In this document: piece by piece, positions 6,797-12,281 of the stretch | How the letters are laid out: each line of letters opens with the position of its first letter | Numbering within the stretch: position 1 is the first letter of the stretch | NCBI GenBank assembly: GCA_946885645.1 | Contig: CAMPGU010000111.1 | Location: 1 to 12,281, forward strand | DNA from: an uncultured Haloferula sp. | GTDB lineage: Bacteria; Verrucomicrobiota; Verrucomicrobiae; Verrucomicrobiales; Akkermansiaceae | Length of the DNA: 12,281 nucleotides | Direction of reading: 5' to 3' | The notes under the pieces: generated by a model | The model's database searches: none | What the model was told of the DNA's origin: nothing | What the model saw: only the letters and a program-made list of their open reading frames with translations | Translations under genes and position numbers: made by a program

Positions 6797-7425
6797 TCCG
6801 GTGCGGCGTGCTGATCGGGGACTGCCGCTTCACGGCCATCGACTTCGAATCGGCGGGTGCTGCCCGCGGGCGCACCGACGTGCCCGTGCAGGTGGGCCTG
6901 GCCTCGTGGTCGCCGCGGGAAGGGCATGGCGGGACTTTCGTCTCCTATCTGGCCTCCGAAGCACCCATCACCTGGTCGGCACGCAAGGTCCACGGCATCG
7001 CGGACGGCGACCTGGCCGGTGCTCCCGGTTTGCTGTCCCTTTGGCCGGAATTGAAGAAATTCATGGCCGGTGCCGTGCCCGTCGCGCACGGGAAAGGCAC
7101 GGAGAAGCGCTTCCTTCGGGCCTTTCCCGGCCACGGCTTCGGCCCCTGGGTGGACACCCTGCTGCTCGCGCGGGCGGCATGGCCGGAACTGCCGGACCAT
7201 TCGCTTTCCGCCCTCTGCGAGGCGCGGGGGCTCGCGGGCACCATCGCGGACATGATCTCCGGGCGGCGCTGGCACGATGCGCTTTACGATGCCGCGGCTT
7301 CCTTGGTGCTGCTCGAGGACCTCGTCACCACGTTCGGGCTGGCAGACAAACCGGTGGACTGGCTGGCGGCTCCGGATACCGCGGTGTGGCATCGAGGAAG
7401 AAGGAGCGGCCAGAGCGGCGGCTAG
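6793..7425 (+). CDS. DEDDh-type 3'-5' exonuclease domain protein
   Basis: A 210-residue protein consisting essentially of one DnaQ-like exonuclease domain. Motif I is AIDFES with D17 and E19; VQVGLASW follows as the second strand; motif II reads VAHGKGTEKRFL (97-108), where the usual Asp is apparently Glu (E104); a WVDTLLLARAAWPELPDHSL helix-loop (119-138) is typical; motif III is WHDALYDAA with H161 and D166. Such enzymes remove nucleotides from DNA or RNA 3' ends using two divalent metal ions; the actual substrate here cannot be read from sequence. It could be a repair, RNA-processing or proofreading-like activity. The start is ATG 6793: the frame is open far upstream but there it is only antisense to the membrane protein gene. 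Residues after about 195 are an Arg/Gly/Ser-rich tail. Confidence 0.85.
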   Translation: MIRCGVLIGDCRFTAIDFESAGAARGRTDVPVQVGLASWSPREGHGGTFVSYLASEAPITWSARKVHGIADGDLAGAPGLLSLWPELKKFMAGAVPVAHGKGTEKRFLRAFPGHGFGPWVDTLLLARAAWPELPDHSLSALCEARGLAGTIADMISGRRWHDALYDAAASLVLLEDLVTTFGLADKPVDWLAAPDTAVWHRGRRSGQSGG

Positions 7426-7426
7426 G

Positions 7427-7443
7427 ACCCGCCTGAGACGGGT
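7427..7443 (+). terminator. Weak hairpin after the exonuclease gene
   Basis: ACCCG (7427-7431), a 7-base loop, CGGGT (7439-7443), then TT. It begins two bases after the exonuclease stop. The stem is short and the T-run minimal, so at best it partly separates the exonuclease from the next gene. Confidence 0.28.
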
Positions 7444-7480
7444 TTGGCAGCGAATGGAAAAGGGGCTACGCTCACATCGT

Positions 7481-8659
7481 ATGCTCCGGATGCGTCTCCA
7501 CCGCCCGTTGATCCTCTTCGTTTTCACCGGTGTCCTTCAGGCCCTACCCGAAACGCCTCCGGCGTCCTTCCGGCCCCAGACGCTGGATGCGAAGCTGGGG
7601 ATCGGCTACGGGCTCTCCATCGCCGACATCGATGGCGACGGGAAGGACGACATCGTGCTGGTGGACGCGAAGGAGACCGTCTGGTATCGGAACCCGGAAT
7701 GGACGAGGCACCGGATGACCGGCGCGCTGACCGAACAGGATCATGTCTGCGTCGCGGCCTGCGACATCGACCATGACAAGAAAGCCGAGGTCGCGGTCGG
7801 TGCGGAATGGAACCCCGGGGATACGAAGGACAGCGGTGCGGTCTTCACGCTGACGGCACCGGAAGATCGCACCAAGGAATGGAGCGCGCAGGAACAGCAT
7901 CGCGAGCCTACCGTTCACCGCATGCAATGGGTGAAGGAAAAGCCGGACGGGTATTTCCTCGCCGTGCTGCCGCTCCACGGCTGCAACAACGTGAACACCG
8001 AGGGCGACGGCATCCGCTTCCTGGGCTACCGGCCGGGGAAGGATCCCGCGAAGGAATGGCCGACCTTTCTCATCAACGACCGGTTCCACCTGGCGCACAA
8101 CTTCGACCTCGTGCGCTGGGAAGGCGCGGAAGGCGACGCGATGCTCGTCGCGTGCAAGGAGGGCGTCCACCTTCTGAAACAAACCGAGGGCAAATGGAGC
8201 AGCACCCGCATGACCGAAAAGGGCAGCGGCGAGGTGCGGCTGGGAACGCTCCCCGACAAGCGGCGTTTTATCGCCGCGATCGAGCCTTTCCATGGCAACG
8301 AGGTGACCGTGAATCCGGAGAATAAGGACGGGCTCTGGTCAGCCCGGCGGATCGTGGTGGATGATACCTTGAAGCAAGGTCACGCACTGGCTGCCGCGGA
8401 TTTCCTGGGACTCGGCTACGACCAGATCATCGCCGGATGGCGCGAGCCCGATGCCAGGGACAAGAAAGTGGGCATCCGCCTTTACGTGCCCGCCGCGGAG
8501 GACGGCAGCGCCTGGAAACTCCACGCCACCGTGGATGACAACACGATGGCCTGCGAGGATTTCAAGGTCGCCGACCTGAACGGGGACGGCAAGCCGGACA
8601 TCATCGCCGCGGGCCGTGCCACGAAGAATCTGATCGTCTATTGGAACGAGCGCGGCTGA
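7481..8659 (+). CDS. Exported FG-GAP/VCBS repeat protein
   Basis: A 392-residue secreted protein. The start (ATG 7481, alternatives 7454 and 7490) places a basic n-region and a hydrophobic core (LHRPLILFVFTGVLQA) at the front, with cleavage likely near residue 21. FG-GAP-type calcium-loop repeats are visible: SIADIDGDGKDDIVLVD (46-62), VAACDIDHDKKAEVAVG (91-107), LAAADFLGLGYDQIIAGW (303-320) and VADLNGDGKPDIIAAG (363-378). These form blades of a beta-propeller in integrin-like proteins; the D-x-D-x-D-G loops bind Ca2+. The blades between residues 130 and 300 are degenerate, for example AHNFDLVRWEGAEGDAMLV. Paralogous proteins are abundant in Verrucomicrobiota and Planctomycetota and often accompany carbohydrate or oxidoreductase loci, but no enzymatic motif is seen here. 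The next gene starts four bases after its stop, so the two are probably co-transcribed. Confidence 0.85.
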   Translation: MLRMRLHRPLILFVFTGVLQALPETPPASFRPQTLDAKLGIGYGLSIADIDGDGKDDIVLVDAKETVWYRNPEWTRHRMTGALTEQDHVCVAACDIDHDKKAEVAVGAEWNPGDTKDSGAVFTLTAPEDRTKEWSAQEQHREPTVHRMQWVKEKPDGYFLAVLPLHGCNNVNTEGDGIRFLGYRPGKDPAKEWPTFLINDRFHLAHNFDLVRWEGAEGDAMLVACKEGVHLLKQTEGKWSSTRMTEKGSGEVRLGTLPDKRRFIAAIEPFHGNEVTVNPENKDGLWSARRIVVDDTLKQGHALAAADFLGLGYDQIIAGWREPDARDKKVGIRLYVPAAEDGSAWKLHATVDDNTMACEDFKVADLNGDGKPDIIAAGRATKNLIVYWNERG

Positions 8660-8663
8660 GACG

Positions 8664-9035
8664 ATGAAACGCATCTACGATCATATCGACCTGCGGGTCC
8701 CGCGTCTCGCGGAGGTGGAGTCCTTCTACCGGCAGCTCCTCCCCGCGCTCGGCTTCACCCGCGAAGAAGAGGTCGAGGGTTGGCTGCAATACGACGCCGA
8801 TGACGGGCCGGAGTTCTTCGGCGTCACCGAGTCTCCGGGACATGTGCCCAACGAGAACCGCATCGCCTTCCGCGCGCAGAGCCCGCAGGAGGTGGACCGG
8901 CTAGCGGAAACCGCCGGTTCCGCAGGCGCGCGGAACATCGAGGGGCCGATGGATTACGAGCCCGGCTACTACGCGGTCTTCTTCGAAGACCCCTGCGGGA
9001 ACCGTTTCGAGGTCTGCCACCGCACTGGCGGATAA
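8664..9035 (+). CDS. VOC (glyoxalase/bleomycin-resistance fold) family protein
   Basis: A 123-residue single-domain protein. The opening YDHIDLRVPRLAEVESFYRQ (5-24) and the closing strand YAVFFEDPCGNRFEVCH (103-119) are the two ends of the VOC fold. H7 and E116 occupy the places of first and last metal ligands. The central ligand, often His in H-I-A-F, reads NRIAFRA (65-71) here, so the metal site may be altered; H60 is nearby. VOC proteins include glyoxalases, ring-cleavage dioxygenases, epimerases and antibiotic-binding proteins; I cannot choose among these. The start ATG is four bases after the stop of the FG-GAP gene. Cytoplasmic, with no signal peptide. Confidence 0.85.
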   Translation: MKRIYDHIDLRVPRLAEVESFYRQLLPALGFTREEEVEGWLQYDADDGPEFFGVTESPGHVPNENRIAFRAQSPQEVDRLAETAGSAGARNIEGPMDYEPGYYAVFFEDPCGNRFEVCHRTGG

Positions 9036-9055
9036 GGGGATGTGGAGGGAATCCG

Positions 9056-9068
9056 CCGCCCGGGGCGG
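9056..9068 (+). terminator. GC hairpin downstream of the VOC gene
   Basis: CCGCC (9056-9060), loop CGG, GGCGG (9064-9068), beginning 21 bases after the VOC stop. There is no T-tract afterwards, so an intrinsic terminator is only a possibility. Confidence 0.25.
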
Positions 9069-9189
9069 GGTACATGGTTGCGGCGCCATCTCCGGCCCCC
9101 CGACCGGATGTGACGCCGCTCCCTTTCGGCTGGTCCGTGTTGACAGACGGTCCTCCGCGGCGGGCTGAGCATCCCGCTTTTGGAAAACC

Positions 9190-9210
9190 GTTCCCCCCGT
9201 CACCGGGAAC
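9190..9210. repeat. Inverted repeat GTTCCC/GGGAAC
   Basis: GTTCCC (9190-9195) and GGGAAC (9205-9210) form a 6-bp stem with a 9-base loop. It is a simple hairpin with no T-run; role unknown. Confidence 0.35.
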
Positions 9211-9233
9211 AGCATAGGCATGAGAATGAGGTC

Positions 9234-9267
9234 GGCACCGGGGGAGCTTGCGCTACCGCGCGGTGCC
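9234..9267. repeat. Nested hairpin with GCAA tetraloop, REP-like
   Basis: The outer stem is GGCACCG (9234-9240) with CGGTGCC (9261-9267). Inside, read on the minus strand, GGTAGC-GCAA-GCTCCC forms a second stem with one mismatch, capped by a GNRA-type tetraloop. The minus-strand transcript of the TpsB gene would carry it in its 3' untranslated region. A GTAG-containing small palindrome is also how REP elements tied to RAYT transposases look, but only this copy is in view. Confidence 0.45.
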
Positions 9268-9313
9268 ACGAGATCCACCATCCTTTTTTCCCGCCCGTCT
9301 CGGAGCGCACCCC

Positions 9314-9331
9314 CCGGAACGTCCGTTCCGG
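9314..9331. promoter_or_regulatory. 18-bp palindrome with GAAC-N4-GTTC core
   Basis: CCGGAACGTCCGTTCCGG has perfect 8-bp arms and a 2-base centre. The core has the GAAC-N4-GTTC layout of LexA boxes in Gram-positive bacteria, but it lies between converging genes and no SOS gene follows, so that identity is only a resemblance. As RNA it would be a 7-bp stem with a GTCC loop. Confidence 0.4.
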
Positions 9332-9472
9332 CCGGGAAGACTCGTTTGGTGGAAGCTCGTCATCAGCTCCAATCGCAATCCGCTCACCCGGATTTCCAAA
9401 TTTCGCTGATTTTTTTAAAAATACGATGGTCCGAGATGCCGGATCCTTTGGATATCAATGATTCCAGCTATC

Positions 9473-11125
9473 TCAGAAATTCAGGCTGAGTCCGAAATGA
9501 CTTCGATTTTCAGCTTCATCGAGCCGCCAGCCGTGGTCGAAACGGAGGTCAACATAGTCCGTCACCTTCATCCGGAGCCCGAGTCCGGCCCCTGAAACCG
9601 AGGAGGAGGTGCCGCGGCGGTTTTCCAGCCCGGCGTAGTCAAAAAAAGCCAGCACCCGGAACCCGGAGCCCTCCACCGGGGAGATCGCCGGAGACAGCAG
9701 CTCGAAACTCGTCTGCCAGCCGCAATCGGCGGAGTACTCGCGCTCCGAAACGCCCCGGACCGTCTGGTAGCCTCCGGCGGCGAACTGCTCCACCGGCAGC
9801 AGCCGGGAATCTGCAATCTGGGCAGCCCCGCGGAGGTGAAGCTGCCAATCGGCACCCGGGCTCCACCAGGCATCCCCGCTCATGCGCCCGATGAGGTAGC
9901 TTGCATCCGCATCCGGATCGTACGCTTTGAAGGCGCTATCCTTATTGTTCCCGCCGAAGCCGCCGGGGGCCGCAAGCAGCGCGGATTCAAAGGTAGCGGA
10001 GCCGTTTTCCCAAGTACGGGTCAGATCATGGCCGAGCTTGCCGTGAAAAAGAACGACCTCTCCCGGCGACAGCGAGCCGCCGCCGTAGAGCAGGAATTGG
10101 TCGGTGCCCTTGACCTCGAACCCTGCGACCAGATGCTGCCGCCATGCCCCCGCCGATGGCAGGGGAATCTTCCCCGCGGCCCCGAGCGACCAAGAGGTTC
10201 CCTCGCTTTCCACCGGAATGCCGCCGGTCACGTAGCGGGAGAGCACCTCCGCGTAAGCCGCATCGAGCTGCAGCAACCGATGGCCGGCGGGGAACGGGAT
10301 CTCCCAGCGCAGCGCATGGGCCATCAGGGAGGACGCGGGCATGCCCACCACCCCCTGCCACGCGATCAGATGATCGTTCCGAGTGAGGCCGGCCACGCCA
10401 AGGAGGAAGCGATCCCGCCCAAGCAGGTCCGGGCCGCTGTTCTCGTAGCCGGTGGTCACCCGCCACGGCTTCGTCTCCTCGAAAGCGATGAGGAAATCCG
10501 CGGTCGCGGGTTCGGCTCCCGGCGAAACGAAAAGCCGCGGCTTGCGGAAGACGGAGCGCCCGTACCAGGCGAGTTGTTCATCGATCTCGTTCCGCCGGAC
10601 CAACTCGCCGCTCTTCAGGCGGAGGCCTTTTTCCAAGAGCCCGGGATTGCCATACTTCGGCCGGGACAGCCCCAGCTCCCCTATCCGGCCGACCTGCACC
10701 CGGAGCTTCAAGTCGCCTTTCGAGAGATCTTGCTCCGGAACCTCCACCTGCACGACAGGGAAACCTTCCTCGTCGAAGTGGATCAGGATCTCGTCCGCCA
10801 GGGTGGCCAGGCCGCCGCCCGTGAGCGACTTGCCCAAGCGCGGCGCAAGCCGGGCCGCCAAGGTTCGCGGCGCGGGGACGGGAAGCGAGGAGGCGATATG
10901 GAGGCCGCGGCCGATCTCCGTGGTCGCTTCGCCTTCCTTTGAAATCAGGGACACCGAACGCAACGGCGCCGCAAGCACTTCGTCCCCGCTGCCTTGGTCG
11001 CCCGCTTGCACCCGCGGTAGAGACTCCGCGGGGAGTGCCTCCGGCAGCCGCGGTTCGATCCCCGGCAAGGATTGGCCGCGGACAACGGTGGCAACAAAGG
11101 TGGAGAGCAGGAGGATGAGGCGCAT
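9473..11125 (-). CDS. Two-partner secretion outer-membrane transporter, TpsB/ShlB/FhaC type
   Basis: A 550-residue outer-membrane protein. Sequence shows a signal peptide (MRLILLLSTFVATVVRG, cleavage near 17), a proline-rich linker (to about 50), a POTRA_2-like domain (about 55-146, with LIHFDEEGFPVVQVEVPEQD), a second ShlB/POTRA-like region (about 147-215), and a beta-barrel of alternating strands (about 220-550). The hallmark VRGVSERE (456-463) is the VRGxxE-type motif of the pore loop in Omp85/TpsB proteins, and the protein ends in phenylalanine (HFGLSLNF), as barrel proteins recognised by Bam do. By family it exports a large TpsA passenger across the outer membrane. The start is ATG 11125; TTG 11173 is an alternative adding 16 residues before the signal peptide. 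No Shine-Dalgarno is seen. No TpsA gene is in the window; the divergent neighbour is a secreted subtilase. Confidence 0.88.
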   Translation of the reverse strand: MRLILLLSTFVATVVRGQSLPGIEPRLPEALPAESLPRVQAGDQGSGDEVLAAPLRSVSLISKEGEATTEIGRGLHIASSLPVPAPRTLAARLAPRLGKSLTGGGLATLADEILIHFDEEGFPVVQVEVPEQDLSKGDLKLRVQVGRIGELGLSRPKYGNPGLLEKGLRLKSGELVRRNEIDEQLAWYGRSVFRKPRLFVSPGAEPATADFLIAFEETKPWRVTTGYENSGPDLLGRDRFLLGVAGLTRNDHLIAWQGVVGMPASSLMAHALRWEIPFPAGHRLLQLDAAYAEVLSRYVTGGIPVESEGTSWSLGAAGKIPLPSAGAWRQHLVAGFEVKGTDQFLLYGGGSLSPGEVVLFHGKLGHDLTRTWENGSATFESALLAAPGGFGGNNKDSAFKAYDPDADASYLIGRMSGDAWWSPGADWQLHLRGAAQIADSRLLPVEQFAAGGYQTVRGVSEREYSADCGWQTSFELLSPAISPVEGSGFRVLAFFDYAGLENRRGTSSSVSGAGLGLRMKVTDYVDLRFDHGWRLDEAENRSHFGLSLNF

Positions 11126-11192
11126 CTCAGGGGACCGGACGCCATATGCCTCCGGGCTCATGACCATTAGCAATCCTTACTTATTAAGGCAA

Positions 11193-11219
11193 ATCAAAGA
11201 GATAATCAAATTTATCAAA
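11193..11219. repeat. Three ATCAAA copies
   Basis: ATCAAA occurs at 11193-11198, 11205-11210 and 11214-11219, all in the same orientation, with 12- and 9-base steps. They may be sites for a regulator acting on the TpsB promoter, or simply AT-rich sequence. Confidence 0.35.
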
Positions 11220-11240
11220 ATGAACGATCCCAATTTCTTG

Positions 11241-11254
11241 ATTTTTTAAAAAAT
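11241..11254. repeat. A/T palindrome ATTTTTTAAAAAAT
   Basis: A perfect 14-bp palindrome of A and T tracts in the divergent gap. Such tracts bend or melt easily and attract nucleoid proteins. A near copy with its left flank occurs at 9399-9422 beyond the other end of the TpsB gene. Confidence 0.5.
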
Positions 11255-11381
11255 GAAGCTTCAAGACCACGAAAATATAAGGAATCCGGGACTTCGAACC
11301 CAGTTATTACAAACATTGCAAAAGCTGGACAAGGTGGGATCTAGTTAGATAAAAGAGCTCCGTAAATTCATCGCCTCTCTC

Positions 11382-12281
11382 TTGTCTAAAGCCTCAAGAT
11401 TTTGCCGCGGGCTGCCCCGCCTGTTGCTTGCCCTGCCCTTGGCGGTGTTTGCACAGACGGAAAGCGGCGAACCCGCACCTTTTTCTCCGGTATCGTGGGA
11501 GAAGTGGCAGCCGAGCCCCGGCCCGGATGGCCTGAAAGGGATCGAGATGATGCCGAACGGCGAGATCGAGGACGCCGGCTGGGCGCTCGCACGGCTGAAT
11601 GACGGCAGCGGCAGCCAGATCCAGGCCTTTGCCTATCCGGAGACTTCGCAGCGGGTACGGCTCTACCTGATCGACACGGCGGTGAAATACACTTCCACGT
11701 GGTTCGCCAAGAATCCGAAGCTGGCTTTCAAGGGCACCACGCGGATGTACAGTTCTCCCACGGTTTCGAAGTCCTTCGCCCACGGTACGCGCATGCTGGG
11801 AGTCATTGCCGGACCGGAAACGGGAGCCGCACTGGGCACGCCTATCGACGTGGTGAATTACGACGTCTACCCCGGTGCCGAGGGGGTCTCGACCACTTCC
11901 GGCACGGTGGCCAGCGCGGTGAACAAAGCGCGGCTGCACTACCTCTCCACCAGCCCGCGGTTGCCGAGCGTGATCTGCATCGCGAGCGGGTCCACATCGC
12001 CGCAGGATGACGCGACCCTGAAGTATTACATCAATGCGGCGGTGTCCTCGAAAATCACCGTGGTGGTCTCCGCGGGGAATCTGGGAATGAACGCCTCCGG
12101 CTATATCCCCGCCGCCTACGGGGTGAATCCCGGCATCATCTGCGCGGGTGCGAGCGACAAGAACAACCAGCCGCTGCCATCCTCCAATTACGGGGCCGCG
12201 GTGGACCTCTACGCTCCGGGCGACGATGTGAGGACGCTGCGTTACTCCAGTCCCGGCACCGGCTTGTACGACCTGATGGAT
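11382..12281 (+). CDS. Secreted subtilisin-family (S8) serine protease, 3' end missing
   Basis: The frame is open from 11349 to the window end; 300 residues are present from TTG 11382. That start gives a good signal peptide (about 1-25, hydrophobic core RLLLALPLAVFAQ). A prodomain-like or linker segment follows (26-92). The S8 catalytic Asp is D98 in LYLIDTAV, the His is H134 in FAHGTRMLGVIAG, and the oxyanion Asn is N233 in VVVSAGN. The catalytic Ser (G-T-S-M-A box) should come just after the window end, since the text stops at SPGTGLYDLMD. It is a proteinase-K-like layout. No in-frame ATG occurs before codon 56, and starting there would delete the signal peptide. Transcribed away from the TpsB gene across a 256-bp gap. 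C-terminal domains, such as an autotransporter or sorting domain, cannot be seen. Confidence 0.88.
   Translation, partial: MSKASRFCRGLPRLLLALPLAVFAQTESGEPAPFSPVSWEKWQPSPGPDGLKGIEMMPNGEIEDAGWALARLNDGSGSQIQAFAYPETSQRVRLYLIDTAVKYTSTWFAKNPKLAFKGTTRMYSSPTVSKSFAHGTRMLGVIAGPETGAALGTPIDVVNYDVYPGAEGVSTTSGTVASAVNKARLHYLSTSPRLPSVICIASGSTSPQDDATLKYYINAAVSSKITVVVSAGNLGMNASGYIPAAYGVNPGIICAGASDKNNQPLPSSNYGAAVDLYAPGDDVRTLRYSSPGTGLYDLMD

Larger units (their letters stand above)
9036..9472. other. Non-coding spacer rich in inverted repeats
   Basis: This 437-bp stretch lies between the converging VOC and TpsB genes. The short ORFs in it are low-complexity, Arg/Pro/Ser-rich and lack any family signature, so I call no gene. 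It contains several inverted repeats, listed separately (9056-9068, 9190-9210, 9234-9267, 9314-9331), and turns from GC-rich to AT-rich near 9390-9425. A perfect TTGACA occurs at 9140-9145, but no matching -10 box follows at 16-18 bases. Confidence 0.6.
11126..11381. promoter_or_regulatory. AT-rich divergent control region between TpsB and subtilase genes
   Basis: This 256-bp gap stands out against the GC-rich surroundings, being AT-rich from about 11160 to 11395. It should hold promoters for both directions. Possible rightward elements are CTGGAC (11325-11330) with TAGATA (11346-11351) or GATAAA (11348-11353); these are weak matches. A leftward -35-like TTGATA is read from 11213-11218 on the minus strand. 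It also contains three ATCAAA copies, a 14-bp A/T palindrome, and an inverted repeat CCTTA/TAAGG (11175-11189). Exact promoters cannot be fixed by eye. Confidence 0.5.

Noticed and set aside
9140..9168. Perfect TTGACA as a promoter in the spacer
   Set aside because: No TATAAT-like hexamer occurs 16-18 bases downstream; the following sequence is GC-rich.
9180..9489. Two short plus-strand ORFs (93 and 89 codons) in the spacer
   Set aside because: They overlap each other in different frames, are rich in Arg/Ser/Pro, and one runs into the antisense 3' end of the TpsB gene; no start signal or family resemblance.
9836..10942. A 368-codon open frame on the plus strand inside the TpsB gene
   Set aside because: Antisense shadow; composition is Arg/Pro/Ala-rich without domains, whereas the minus strand shows the VRGVSERE motif and barrel strands.
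11286..11303. tRNA T-arm-like hairpin on the minus strand, CTGGG-TTCGAAGT-CCCGG
   Set aside because: The loop has eight bases instead of seven and no acceptor, D or anticodon arms are found at the right distances; not a tRNA. A tRNA remnant or attachment-site scar cannot be excluded but is unsupported.
11126..11395. Insertion sequence or genomic-island border in the AT-rich gap
   Set aside because: No transposase, terminal inverted repeats or target duplications are visible; AT-rich promoters are usual in GC-rich genomes.

Overview
The window is GC-rich, bacterial and densely coded, and most likely comes from a Verrucomicrobiota genome of the Luteolibacter/Haloferula/Verrucomicrobium kind. 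This placement is inferred from family content: a DUF1552 protein, an FG-GAP/VCBS secreted protein with a short signal peptide, a PVC-style UbiA-like membrane protein, and few Shine-Dalgarno sequences. No rRNA, tRNA, CRISPR array, transposase or complete mobile element was found.

Layout. (1) 1-936, + strand: C-terminal part of a DUF1552 protein that enters from the left edge. (2) 1008-2159, +: an RlmI-type PUA/SAM 23S rRNA cytosine methyltransferase. (3) 2184-6696, - strand: six tightly spaced genes read leftwards, namely UbiA-like membrane protein, adenylate kinase, methionyl-tRNA formyltransferase, a small secreted protein of unknown function, UMP kinase (pyrH) and ribosome recycling factor (frr). 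The gaps are 44, -4, 51, 83 and 25 bp, so this looks like one growth-linked operon for nucleotide supply, translation initiation and ribosome recycling. (4) 6697-6792: a divergent control region with a 17-bp palindrome and a possible 7-codon leader ORF. (5) 6793-9035, +: a DEDDh exonuclease, an exported FG-GAP/VCBS protein and a VOC (glyoxalase-fold) protein. (6) 9036-9472: a non-coding stretch with several inverted repeats. (7) 9473-11125, -: an outer-membrane two-partner-secretion transporter (TpsB/FhaC/ShlB type). (8) 11126-11381: a strikingly AT-rich divergent gap. (9) 11382-12281, +: an exported subtilisin-family (S8) protease that starts at TTG, lacks an ATG near its signal peptide, and leaves the right edge just before its catalytic serine is expected.

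The left two thirds is largely housekeeping. The accessory interest is in the right part: a TpsB pore divergent from a secreted subtilase, which recalls the FhaC/SphB1 pairing of Bordetella, although no TpsA substrate lies inside the window. The regulatory-scale signals are the 17-bp palindrome with the leader ORF at 6727-6796, and the hairpin-rich spacer at 9190-9331. I did not find a complete, clearly new multi-gene system.
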